Source: Pseudodesulfovibrio hydrargyri (GTDB taxonomy: Bacteria > Desulfobacterota > Desulfovibrionia > Desulfovibrionales > Desulfovibrionaceae). From it: a stretch of 64,000 nucleotides of DNA. Location of the stretch: positions 1,168,937 to 1,232,936 of the forward strand of contig NZ_LKAQ01000004.1 in NCBI RefSeq assembly GCF_001874525.1, in the 5' to 3' direction. Both the position numbers and the translations under genes were made by a program. The notes beneath the pieces were generated by a model. The model was given only the letters and a program-made list of their open reading frames with translations, was not told where the DNA came from and ran no database searches. The first letter of the stretch is position 1. Every line of letters begins with the position of its first letter. Positions 25,959 to 35,769 of this stretch are shown here, one piece after another.

Positions 25959-26852
25959 TCAGGCCACCATCCGCTGTTCCGCGCCCCAGACCGTGCGCAC
26001 CGCGTCGCGGAACTCGCGCAGCGGCGAGCGGGCTCCCTGCGCCTCGAGGAAGGACAGGCAGAGCGGAACCTGCATCCGCTCAGGCCAGAGCACCGCCAGA
26101 CCGGCCGCTTCCAACCGTCGGCCGTCGTCCTCGCGGAGCACGGCCACGCCCATGCCTTCGGCCACCAGTTCGCGCATGATCGCCTCGTCCACGGTCTGCT
26201 CCACCGGGTTGGGCTCCACCCCGAAGGCCGACATGCGCTCGCGCAGGGCCACGTGGAAAGGGCAGCCCCGGAAGGTGTAGATCCACGGCAGGGCGGCCAG
26301 GGCGCGCCAGTCGCCGGGGGCCAGCCCCTCGGCCAGGGGCGTGGGCACGGCGATGGCCAGCGGCACCGAGGCCACGTATTCGTCGTGCACCCCTTCCTCG
26401 TTCCACATGCCGAAGCGGAAGCCCACGTGCATCTCGCCGGAACGCAGGGCGGCCGCCGTGTAGCGGCTCTGCGAGACCACGAACGACAGCTGCACGCCGG
26501 GCGATCCGGCGCGCATGGCCCGGGCCAGCTCGGCCATGCGCAGGAAGGCCGGGTCCGAGTTCAGCCCGACCACCAGGCGCGAGGACGCGGTCCGCTTGAG
26601 TCCCTCGCCCCGGGCGCGGAAGTCCTCCATGGCCTGGATGGCCGCCCGGGCATAGGGCAGCAGCGCCTCGCCCTCGGGGGTCATGAGCATGCCCCGGGCC
26701 TGGCGCTCGAACAGGGGATAGCCCAGCGAGTCCTCGAGCTGCTTGATCTGTCCGCTCATGGCCGACTGGCTGAGAAAGACCGTCTCGGCCGCCCTGGTCA
26801 GGTTCCCGGCAAAGGCCACGGCCACGAAGCACTGCAATTTGCGGATGTCCAC
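25959..26852 (-). CDS. LysR-family transcription regulator
   Basis: A 297-residue regulator. The helix-turn-helix is in residues 1-60 (RKLQCFVAVAFAGNLTRAAE, then LSQSAMSGQIKQLEDSLGYP), and the rest is the periplasmic-binding-like effector domain. It is divergent from an amino-acid permease gene 117 bases away, the usual arrangement for a LysR protein that controls its neighbour in response to the transported compound. The effector is not identifiable from sequence. Confidence 0.92.
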   Translation of the reverse strand: MDIRKLQCFVAVAFAGNLTRAAETVFLSQSAMSGQIKQLEDSLGYPLFERQARGMLMTPEGEALLPYARAAIQAMEDFRARGEGLKRTASSRLVVGLNSDPAFLRMAELARAMRAGSPGVQLSFVVSQSRYTAAALRSGEMHVGFRFGMWNEEGVHDEYVASVPLAIAVPTPLAEGLAPGDWRALAALPWIYTFRGCPFHVALRERMSAFGVEPNPVEQTVDEAIMRELVAEGMGVAVLREDDGRRLEAAGLAVLWPERMQVPLCLSFLEAQGARSPLREFRDAVRTVWGAEQRMVA

Positions 26853-26905
26853 GGTATCTTCCTCCTATCTTTCAGCGTTTCGGTTTTCCGAATGGATACA
26901 CGAAA

Positions 26906-26915
26906 AATTCGAATT
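26906..26915. promoter_or_regulatory. Palindrome AATTCGAATT in the LysR/permease intergenic region
   Basis: A perfect 10-base palindrome in the AT-rich 117-base divergent region. It is a candidate part of the LysR binding site. The usual T-N11-A box is not clearly visible, so this is tentative. Confidence 0.3.
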
Positions 26916-26969
26916 GGCTTTTTCATTCTTTCGCATGATAGCAGTGGCGAATCAAGGAGGAGAGGCTTT

Positions 26970-28247
26970 ATGAGCCAACGGAAAATCGGAACGGTGCCTT
27001 TGTGTTGCCTGATGACCGGGGCGGTGCTCGGCTCGGGCATCATCATCCTGCCGCCCCTGGCCATCGAGGTGGCCGGGCCGTGGGCCTTGCCCGCCTGGGG
27101 CGCGACCATGCTCTTCGGCGTGGCCTTCGCCTACATTTTCGCCAGGGTGGGGACCCTTTTCCCGGGCGAGGGCGGCGCGGCCGACGCCGTGGCCCGGGCC
27201 TTCGGGCCGTGGGCCAGGGACCTGGGGGCCTACGCCCTGGCTGGAGCGGCCCTGTTCGGTCCGGCCGCGGTCATGCTGACCGTGGCCAACTACCTGCCTC
27301 CGGGGATGCTGCCGGATACCCCGGCCGCGCACGGCGCGGCGGCAGCCGTGGTCCAGGTGGCCAGCGCCCTGCTCCTGGCCGGAGGGCTCAGGACCATGAG
27401 CCGCGTGACCACGGTCCTGGCCGTGACGGCCACCTGCCTGCTTCTGGCCGGGGCCGCCGTCACCCTGGCCTTCCACCGTTCGCCCGAGGGCGTGGACGCA
27501 CTGTCCGCCTTGCCGCCGCTGTCCGTGCCGACCCTGGGCTATACCCTGCTTCTGCTCTTCTTCGCCGTGGTCGGCTGGGAGGTGGTCGGCAATTACGGGG
27601 CCGAGGTGCGCGATCCGAGCCGGACCATGGTTCGGGCCGCCGTCCTGGCCGGGCTGGTCGTCGGCCTGGTCAGCCTGGCCGTGGCCGCCGGGCTTCAGCT
27701 CGGCTCCTTTCCGCAGGGGGCGGGGCACGGCGTGGCCGGACTGCTCCACCCGCTGTTCGGCCCGGCCGCCCCGTGGATCATGTCCGCCCTGGTGGCGGCC
27801 CTGTGCGTGACCACCTATCTCATGTTCGTGGGCGCGGTCATCCGTCTGGTGGCCCACCTGGCCCGGCAGGGCGGCCTGCCCGCCTTGCTCGACCGGCGCA
27901 ACGGGCGCGGCGTGCCGGTGGCGGTCCTGGCCGTCTACACCCTGGTCCACCTGGGCCAGCTCGCCCTGGTCTCCCTCGGCGTGCTCGACATGGCGGGCAT
28001 CCTGGCCATCGCCGACGGCTTTTTCCTGGTCAACGCCCTGCTCGGGGCCCTGGCCGCCGCCAGGCTCCTGGTCCAGCCCCTGCCGCGCGCCGTGGCCCTG
28101 GTCCTGGCCCTGTGCCTGTTCGCGGTCCTGCTCAGCTCCCACTGGCCGGTCTTGGCCGTCATCTCGCTCATGGCCCTTGCCCTTGCCGTGCGCACGGCCC
28201 GCCAGCGGCGTTCCGCAGGGGAGAGCGCCGTTGTGGAGCGGCCGTAG
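26970..28247 (+). CDS. APC-superfamily amino acid permease or exporter
   Basis: A 425-residue integral membrane protein with about 12 hydrophobic segments. The first segment has the APC signature CLMTGAVLGSGIIILP, in which the unwound GxG region binds substrate. The size and short loops resemble the YjeH-type (methionine and branched-chain amino acid) efflux group. The start ATG at 26970 follows AAGGAGGAG; upstream in-frame sequence is non-coding. It is divergent from the LysR gene that probably controls it. A bidirectional terminator follows. Confidence 0.85.
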   Translation: MSQRKIGTVPLCCLMTGAVLGSGIIILPPLAIEVAGPWALPAWGATMLFGVAFAYIFARVGTLFPGEGGAADAVARAFGPWARDLGAYALAGAALFGPAAVMLTVANYLPPGMLPDTPAAHGAAAAVVQVASALLLAGGLRTMSRVTTVLAVTATCLLLAGAAVTLAFHRSPEGVDALSALPPLSVPTLGYTLLLLFFAVVGWEVVGNYGAEVRDPSRTMVRAAVLAGLVVGLVSLAVAAGLQLGSFPQGAGHGVAGLLHPLFGPAAPWIMSALVAALCVTTYLMFVGAVIRLVAHLARQGGLPALLDRRNGRGVPVAVLAVYTLVHLGQLALVSLGVLDMAGILAIADGFFLVNALLGALAAARLLVQPLPRAVALVLALCLFAVLLSSHWPVLAVISLMALALAVRTARQRRSAGESAVVERP

Positions 28248-28312
28248 GCCTGCCGCCGCGAGGGACGTTCAGCCTCCGATGCTTCCCGTCGGGGCCCAAA
28301 CGGTTTTTGCCC

Positions 28313-28350
28313 AATAAAAAAGGGCCGGAAAATTCCGGCCCTTTTCATTT
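28313..28350. terminator. Bidirectional terminator between permease and folD
   Basis: A 13-bp perfect stem (AAAAGGGCCGGAA with TTCCGGCCCTTTT, loop of 2), flanked by an A run on the left and T-rich sequence on the right. It can stop both the permease transcript and the convergent folD transcript. Confidence 0.9.
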
Positions 28351-28382
28351 TTAGGGAAATCCGGCTTCGGCGAGCCGCGCGC

Positions 28383-29240
28383 CTACGCGCCGACGTGGAG
28401 CTTGAAGGCCTCGAGGGTGTTGACCATGAGCTGGGCGATGGTCATGGGGCCGACGCCGCCCGGGACCGGGGTGATGGCGTGGACCTTGTCCTTGAGCCCT
28501 TCGAAATCGCAGTCTCCGGCCAGTCCCTCGTCGGTCCGGTTGATGCCCACGTCGACCACGACCGCGCCTTCCTTGACCATGTCGGCGGTCACGAAGTTCG
28601 GCTTGCCGATGGCCGCGAAAATGTAGTCCGCCTCAAGGCATTCGGCCTTGAGGTCGGCGGTGCGCGAGTGGCACAGGGTCACGGTGGCGTTGGCGCAGGG
28701 GCCGCTCTGGGAGAGCATCATGGCCAGCGGTTTGCCCACGATGTTGGACCGGCCGATGACCACGGCCCGCTTGCAGGCGGGGTCCAGGCCGTAGCGCTTG
28801 AGCAGGTTGATGACGCCCGCCGGGGTGCACGGCTTGAAGCCGGGCAGGCCCAGCGACATCTTGCCCACGTTGACCGGGTGGAAGCCGTCCACGTCCTTGT
28901 TCGGGTCGATCATGTCGAGGATCTTCTGGGAGTTCAGCCCTTCGGGCAGGGGCAGCTGGACCAGGATGCCGTCCACGTTCACGTCGTTGTTGAGTTCGTG
29001 GATGAGGCCTTCCAGCTCGAGCTGGCTGGCGGTCTCCAGGCGGTGGGGGATGGAGCGGATGCCGCAGTCCTCGCAGGCGCGCTCCTTGTTGCGCACATAG
29101 ACCTGGCTGGCCGGGTCGCCGCCCACCAGCACCACGGCCAGTCCGGGCTTGCGGCCGTACTTGGCCGTGAGCTTGTCCACCTCTTCCCGAATTTCGGCGC
29201 GAATGGTCGCGGCCGTTTCCTTTCCGTCAAGCAGGATCAT
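28383..29240 (-). CDS. folD: Methylenetetrahydrofolate dehydrogenase/cyclohydrolase
   Basis: Bifunctional one-carbon enzyme interconverting methylene-, methenyl- and formyl-tetrahydrofolate with NADP. The 285-residue protein shows the family signatures [19 protein letters not shown] (with the catalytic Lys), [13 protein letters not shown], and [18 protein letters not shown], with the C-terminal [15 protein letters not shown]. The start is the ATG at 29240 ([10 protein letters not shown]), preceded by GAGAGAGA. The gene lies 179 bases after eno on the same strand and may be transcribed separately. Confidence 0.97.
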   Translation of the reverse strand: MILLDGKETAATIRAEIREEVDKLTAKYGRKPGLAVVLVGGDPASQVYVRNKERACEDCGIRSIPHRLETASQLELEGLIHELNNDVNVDGILVQLPLPEGLNSQKILDMIDPNKDVDGFHPVNVGKMSLGLPGFKPCTPAGVINLLKRYGLDPACKRAVVIGRSNIVGKPLAMMLSQSGPCANATVTLCHSRTADLKAECLEADYIFAAIGKPNFVTADMVKEGAVVVDVGINRTDEGLAGDCDFEGLKDKVHAITPVPGGVGPMTIAQLMVNTLEAFKLHVGA

Positions 29241-29382
29241 GTCTCTCTCTCCGCGTTTGAAATATTGGGGTGCCGTACAAGTGCTGGTCGCTACGTAGAG
29301 AAAAAGGGAACGGAAGGCAAGCCGATGATGGGCGTGTTCGGGGCTTTCCCGCAGCGGGCCGTGCTTGGGCGGCGTAAGGAGA

Positions 29383-29411
29383 AAGGGGAGGACCGTGCGG
29401 CCCTCCCCCTT
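29383..29411 (-). terminator. Probable terminator after eno
   Basis: Stem GGGGAGG with CCTCCCC around a roughly 10-base loop, 9 bases beyond the eno stop. The T run on the minus strand is short and interrupted, so efficiency is uncertain. Confidence 0.45.
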
Positions 29412-29419
29412 GTGATCTT

Positions 29420-30789
<1,370 letters not shown>

Positions 30790-30823
30790 TTCCTTACTAC
30801 GAATGCGCGGGAATGGGCAGTTA

Positions 30824-31417
30824 TTATTTCGTGACGATCGGCTGGTATCGCAGTTCGGGGGAGAGAGTGATGCTGTCCATGATCCCGCGCATCTCCGCTT
30901 GCGACTGGATATCGCTGTCGGCGGTGTAGCCGTAGGCGATCAACATCCCCTTTTCGGTGAACAGCATGTTGAGGAAGACACGGGTGGCGTCTCCGTCCTC
31001 GTCGAGAAAGGTGGTGTCCACGAATAGCCGCTGATTCATCTCGTCGAAAAATTTACTGTTGACGAGAAGGGGGTTGCTCTTGGCGCGGCGCAAGCCGAGA
31101 AACCGCTCGAAGTTATCCGACATAACGAGCATTCCGGAAAGGGGGAATTTCATCAGGTCCCATCGGGTGATGACGATCATGGGAAACCGGGGCTCCCCAT
31201 CCGGAGAGGCCGTGTAGCCGCCGAGCAGGGTCATGCCAGTCTTTTCCATTTCGTGCAGTTGCGTTGGGAGCTTGCCGACCGGGATGAACCGCCAGTTGGC
31301 GGGCTGGGTCAGGGTGTAGTCTTCGGGCGGCAGTTCGGCGGTGGCGGTTTTCTTTCCGGCGCAACCGGGCAGGACGAGAAGGAGCAGGGCGAGCAGAGGG
31401 AGCAGTCGTTTGAGCAT
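30824..31417 (-). CDS. Putative lipoprotein, function unknown
   Basis: A 197-residue protein. The lipobox LVLPGC with Cys at residue 19 follows a short hydrophobic signal, so it should be lipid-anchored outside the cytoplasmic membrane. The mature part is a single soluble domain (WRFIPVGKLPTQLHEMEKTG, GYTASPDGEPRFPMIVIT) without a recognised motif. It begins 40 bases after coaX and is probably co-transcribed with it. The function is unknown. Confidence 0.8.
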   Translation of the reverse strand: MLKRLLPLLALLLLVLPGCAGKKTATAELPPEDYTLTQPANWRFIPVGKLPTQLHEMEKTGMTLLGGYTASPDGEPRFPMIVITRWDLMKFPLSGMLVMSDNFERFLGLRRAKSNPLLVNSKFFDEMNQRLFVDTTFLDEDGDATRVFLNMLFTEKGMLIAYGYTADSDIQSQAEMRGIMDSITLSPELRYQPIVTK

Positions 31418-31456
31418 GGGGTCTCCGGGATTGGAAATGCCGTAGCGTCTGTTTTT

Positions 31457-32227
31457 CTACCTGTTGTAGTAAGCCATCCACAGGCCTTCCATGACCAGGT
31501 CGGGGCGCAGTTCGTTGATGCGCTCGGAGAGCTGGGCGATGGTCGGGGCCAGGCCGCCGGTGGCGACCACGAAGGGGTTCTTGAGTTGGGCGGAGAGCTT
31601 TTCGACCAGGCCGTCGATCATGGACGCGAACCCGAAGACGAAGCCCTGGTTGAGGCACTCGGCCGTGCTCTGGCCCCAGTGCAGGGTCGGGCTGGCGACC
31701 GTGAGATCGACCTTGGGGAGCTTGGCCGTGCCCGATGCCAGGGCCGAGGCCGAGGAGAGCAGGCCGGGGCAGATCAGGCCGCCCTTGAAGGCGTTGCCCT
31801 GGATGCAGGCGCAGGTGGTGGCCGTGCCGAAGTCCACGACGATGAGGTTCTTCTCGTCGTAGGTCATGCGCGCGGAGTAGCAGCCCACCAGCACGTCCGC
31901 GCCCACCTGTTCGGGGTGGACGTATTCGTTGTCGATGTCGAGTGTCAGGTCGCGGCCCGCGAACAGGCATTCGCACTCCAGGAAGCGGGCGGCCATGCTC
32001 TGTATCAGCGGGTCCAGGGGCGGGACCACCGAGGAGATGACGCACGCCTCGATGTCGGTCGGCTCCACGCCCTCGCGCAGGAGGATGGATTCGATCTTGA
32101 GGCCCCAGTCGTCGTCGGTGTTGGCCGGGCGGGTGGGGAGGGTGTAGCACTCGTTCAGTCCCTGGTCGTCGGCCAGGCAGAGCTTGGTGTTGGTGTTGCC
32201 CGCGTCGAACAGCAGCGTCTTGCCCAT
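31457..32227 (-). CDS. coaX: Type III pantothenate kinase
   Basis: Phosphorylates pantothenate, the first step of coenzyme A synthesis. The 256-residue protein of the ASKHA fold has the phosphate motif LLFDAGNTNTKL at the N-terminus, PEQVGADVLVG (pantothenate and dimer contact), IVVDFGTATTCACI and ICPGLLSSASAL, with the ADENOSINE-type motif VVATGGLAP. Length is normal for type III enzymes, which are common in bacteria lacking coaA. Confidence 0.95.
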   Translation of the reverse strand: MGKTLLFDAGNTNTKLCLADDQGLNECYTLPTRPANTDDDWGLKIESILLREGVEPTDIEACVISSVVPPLDPLIQSMAARFLECECLFAGRDLTLDIDNEYVHPEQVGADVLVGCYSARMTYDEKNLIVVDFGTATTCACIQGNAFKGGLICPGLLSSASALASGTAKLPKVDLTVASPTLHWGQSTAECLNQGFVFGFASMIDGLVEKLSAQLKNPFVVATGGLAPTIAQLSERINELRPDLVMEGLWMAYYNR

Positions 32228-32267
32228 AGCATGTCTCCTTTCGAGGTGTTTCTATCCTTTTTCAGGC

Positions 32268-32310
32268 AAAAAACAAGGCCCGCGCCCTGGAGGGAGGCGG
32301 CGCGGGCCTT
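32268..32310 (-). terminator. Rho-independent terminator of the chemoreceptor gene
   Basis: A 12-bp stem (AAGGCCCGCGCC with GGCGCGGGCCTT) followed on the minus strand by G then six T. It sits between the chemoreceptor stop and the coaX start. Confidence 0.85.
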
Positions 32311-32327
32311 CGGCCTGTGCGGGGCCG

Positions 32328-34535
32328 TCAGAACTTTTCGAATTCGGTGTCCCCGTCCATATCGAGGTCCAGGCCGCCCGTGTCGGCGGGCTCGCCCCGG
32401 GGCACGGCCTTGGGCGACGGCCTGGACGCCGGTGCCGGGCCGGGCCGGGCGGGCAGGGACTTGGCCCCGGACCGGGCCGGCTTGACCGAGACCCTGGCCC
32501 TGGGCTGCGCTGCGGCCGGGCCGCCCAGCCGGAAGTAGCCGATGATCTGCTGCAACTGCACGGCGTACCCGGACAGGGTTTCGGAGGCGGCGGCCACGTG
32601 CTCGGACTCGGCCGCGTTCTGCTGGACCACCTTGTCCAGCTCCAGGACCGCGTCCTTGATCTGGGTCGCGCCCGTGTTCTGCTCGTCCGAGCTCGCGGAG
32701 ATCTCCTGGATGAGCTCGGCCGTGCGGGTGATGTCCGGGACCATCTTGTCGAGCATGGTCCCGGCCTGTTCCGCGATGGCCACGGAGCTGGCGGACAGCT
32801 CGCTGATCTCGGCCGCGGCCACGCCGCTGCGTTCGGCCAGCTTGCGCACCTCGGCTGCGACCACGGCGAATCCCTTGCCGTGCTCGCCCGCGCGGGCCGC
32901 CTCGATGGCCGCGTTGAGCGCCAGCAGGTTGGTCTGGCGGGCGATCTCCTCGATGATGGCGATCTTGTCCGCGATCTGGCGCATGGCCTCCACGGTCCGG
33001 TTCACGGACTGGCCGCCTTCCCCGGCGTCGCTCGCGGCCTGGCGGGCGATCTTCTCGGTCTCGCGGGCGTTGTCCGTGTTCTGCTCGATGCTGGCGGTCA
33101 TCTCCTCCATGGAGGCGGAGACCTCCTCCACGGCGCTGGCCTGGTTGGACGCCCCCTCGGCCAGGGCCTGGGAGGTGTCGGTCAGCTCGCCGCTGCCCAT
33201 GGTCACGTTTTGCGCCGCGGCCTGGACGTCGGCGACCACCTTGCGCAGCTTGTCGCCCATGGCGTTGACCGCCGAGCCCAGGTCGTCCATCTCGTCGCGC
33301 ATGCGCCCGGTGCGCGCGGCCAGCCGGGGCACGTCCAGTTCGCCCCGGTTGATGTCGGCCATGACCGTGACCGTGGCCCCGATGGTCCCGCTCATCTTGC
33401 GGGCGAACAGGATGAAGACGAGCACGCCCAGCAGGAGCATGACCGCGCCGATGCCCACGGTCCACCAGTTGGTGGACTCGAGCGCGCTCTCGGTGGCCCG
33501 CTGGCCCTCCATGAACTCGTCGAGATAGCCCGTGCCGAGGATGACCCAGTCCCAGGGCTTGAAATACACGGCGCTCAGGATGGCCGGGCGCGCGCCATCG
33601 GCCGCCTTGAGCCCGGTTTCGATGGTGACCACCTTGCCGCCCGCCTCCTTGGCCCGGGCGGTCAGGTCCTTGAACACGTGTTGGCCCGAAATGTCGGTCT
33701 CGTCCAGGATGTTGGTCCCTTCCGCCTTGTCGTCCTTGTGCATCTTGACCACGCCCTCGGACGAGCCCGAGCCGCCGAACACGGTCAGAAAGCCGGTCCG
33801 GCCGAGCTTGACGTTCTTGAAGGCGCGGCGCAGCTGCTCCACGCCCTCCTGGAGGATGCCCACGTACAGACAGCCGATGACCTTGCCGGACGCATCCTTG
33901 ATGGGCCGGTACTGGGTCAGGTACCAGGCGTTGACCACAAAGGCCGTGCCCCGGTAGGTCTCGCCGGACATGACGGTCCTGGCCACGGCGGACGAGCCCG
34001 GGATGTAGGTGCCCACGGCCCGTCGGCCGTCGGTCTTGAGGATGTTGGTGGCCACGCGCAACAGGTCGCCCTGGCCGTTCATGGTCTGGAAGACCGTGCA
34101 GGTGGTCCCGGTCAGCCGCATGATCTCGTCCACCAGGGGGGTGGGCGTGTTCGGGTCGCTGTTCTGCCCCAGCCAGGCCGGTCCCAGGGCCATTTTGGGC
34201 AGGGTCACGGTGGTGGCGTCCTTGCTGATCTGGTTGACCGCCTTCCACTGAACGCCGTCGCCGAGCAGGGCCAGCCCGCCGCCCCGTCTTTCCAGGTCCA
34301 GGACCACGCGCATGTCGTTCTCGAGCTGCTTGGCCAGGGTGGCGTGCTGGGTGTCCAGCAGGTTGCGGGCGTCGTCCACGGCCAGGGTCATCTCGGCCTG
34401 GGCCTGGAGGTCGAAATGTTTTGTCAGGGTTTCGGAAACCTTGGAGCTCTGCCACAGGAGGATGCCGAGGATACAGGCCGCGGTGGTGCCCACCAACGCG
34501 GTGCCGAGGAGGGTCAGCTTGGGTCCGATTTTCAT
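32328..34535 (-). CDS. Methyl-accepting chemotaxis protein with Cache sensor
   Basis: A 735-residue transmembrane receptor. The first membrane segment is near residues 7-27 and the second near 372-394 ([20 protein letters not shown]); the periplasmic part between them looks like a Cache-type ligand domain ([29 protein letters not shown]). HAMP follows, then a signalling domain with the hairpin tip [21 protein letters not shown] Pro/Arg-rich tail follows from about 670, and no CheR-binding pentapeptide is at the C-terminus. It should signal to a CheA/CheW complex encoded elsewhere. The ligand is unknown. Confidence 0.93.
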   Translation of the reverse strand: MKIGPKLTLLGTALVGTTAACILGILLWQSSKVSETLTKHFDLQAQAEMTLAVDDARNLLDTQHATLAKQLENDMRVVLDLERRGGGLALLGDGVQWKAVNQISKDATTVTLPKMALGPAWLGQNSDPNTPTPLVDEIMRLTGTTCTVFQTMNGQGDLLRVATNILKTDGRRAVGTYIPGSSAVARTVMSGETYRGTAFVVNAWYLTQYRPIKDASGKVIGCLYVGILQEGVEQLRRAFKNVKLGRTGFLTVFGGSGSSEGVVKMHKDDKAEGTNILDETDISGQHVFKDLTARAKEAGGKVVTIETGLKAADGARPAILSAVYFKPWDWVILGTGYLDEFMEGQRATESALESTNWWTVGIGAVMLLLGVLVFILFARKMSGTIGATVTVMADINRGELDVPRLAARTGRMRDEMDDLGSAVNAMGDKLRKVVADVQAAAQNVTMGSGELTDTSQALAEGASNQASAVEEVSASMEEMTASIEQNTDNARETEKIARQAASDAGEGGQSVNRTVEAMRQIADKIAIIEEIARQTNLLALNAAIEAARAGEHGKGFAVVAAEVRKLAERSGVAAAEISELSASSVAIAEQAGTMLDKMVPDITRTAELIQEISASSDEQNTGATQIKDAVLELDKVVQQNAAESEHVAAASETLSGYAVQLQQIIGYFRLGGPAAAQPRARVSVKPARSGAKSLPARPGPAPASRPSPKAVPRGEPADTGGLDLDMDGDTEFEKF

Positions 34536-34722
34536 GGGAGTTCCTTTGCGTTCAGCCTGTTATGGTTGGGAAAAGGATAACCGGGGTGAGTGGGGGATCA
34601 ATTATAATTCTGTAAAATACAACTCCGTGCGTATATGCGACAATGAGCGCCCTTGTTGTGTCCGATCCGGAAATCACCTATAACGTCGATGTCGTACCAG
34701 CCATGCCACAAGGAGTGACGTC

Positions 34723-35766
34723 GTGAATCCAGCCTCCCTCATCCCAATGGCCGAACCCATCCCCATACACTGGGCCTGGTTCGATATCCTGCTCATCACC
34801 ACCTTCGCGGCCCACGTGCTGTTCATGAACGCCATGCTCGGGTCCGCGGCCATCGGGCTGGCCCGGGCCCTGCGCGGGCAGAGCGAACTCATCCGCGCCG
34901 TGGGCATGAAGCTGCCCCCGCTGCTCGCCCTGACCATCAACCTGGGCGTGGCTCCGCTGCTCTTTCTCCAGGTCAACTACGGCAACTTCGACTACGTCAG
35001 TTCCGTGCTCATGGGCGGCTGGTGGCTGGCCGTCATCTTCGTACTCCTCTATTCATACTATGGCTTTTATCTATATAAATTCAAGTACGAAACCATGGGG
35101 GCCGGAATGCGCCTGGCCCTGTTCGGCTCGTCCGTGCTCGGCCTGCTCTACGTGGGCTTCATGTTCTCCAACAACATGACGCTGATGCTCCGGCCCGAAG
35201 GGTGGCAGCCCTATTTCGACGGCTACGACGGCTTCCTCAACTGGCGCGATCCGGCCCTGTATCCCCGCTTCCTGCACATGATGGTCGGGGCCGTGGCCGT
35301 GGGCGGGCTGTTCGTGGCCCTGCTCGGGCGGCACCAGAAGAACGACGGGTTCGTCGAGACCGGCATGTGGTGGTTCACCCGGGCCACCATGGTCAACCTG
35401 GCCCTGGGCGTCTGGTTCCTGATGGCCCTGCCGGACAAGGTCCTGCTGGCCTTCATGGGCTCCAACCTGCCCGCCACCCTGACCCTGGCGGCCGGGCTGG
35501 CCTCGGCGGGGATGCTGCTCTACGCGGGCTTCCGCATGGAGCCCATGCGCGTGGCGGGCTGGGCGGTTCTGACCGTGTTCCTGATGGCCTGCATCCGCCA
35601 CTGGGTGCGGGTCCTGTACCTGGAACCCTGGTTCTCCATGGACTCCGTGCCCGTGACCAACCAGTACGGCTCCTTCTATCTCTTCCTCGGCTTCGTGGTC
35701 GCGGGCGGGGGGATCATCGCCTACATGCTCAAGCTCTATTTCAAATCGCGGCAGGGGAGGGCGTAG
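34723..35766 (+). CDS. Polytopic membrane subunit paired with a bd-family cytochrome
   Basis: A 347-residue protein with about eight membrane segments and no CXXCH. It starts with FDILLITTFAAHVLFMNAML and contains LHMMVGAVAVGGLFVALLG, whose His and GG spacing resembles the H-containing helix of its downstream partner, suggesting a duplicated or related fold. The next gene begins 3 bases after its stop, so the two form one complex. It may replace the second subunit of the cytochrome bd family. GTG is the start codon in the stretch GGAGTGACGTCGTG. I see no quinone-site motif that can be named. Confidence 0.65.
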   Translation: MNPASLIPMAEPIPIHWAWFDILLITTFAAHVLFMNAMLGSAAIGLARALRGQSELIRAVGMKLPPLLALTINLGVAPLLFLQVNYGNFDYVSSVLMGGWWLAVIFVLLYSYYGFYLYKFKYETMGAGMRLALFGSSVLGLLYVGFMFSNNMTLMLRPEGWQPYFDGYDGFLNWRDPALYPRFLHMMVGAVAVGGLFVALLGRHQKNDGFVETGMWWFTRATMVNLALGVWFLMALPDKVLLAFMGSNLPATLTLAAGLASAGMLLYAGFRMEPMRVAGWAVLTVFLMACIRHWVRVLYLEPWFSMDSVPVTNQYGSFYLFLGFVVAGGGIIAYMLKLYFKSRQGRA

Positions 35767-35769
35767 ACC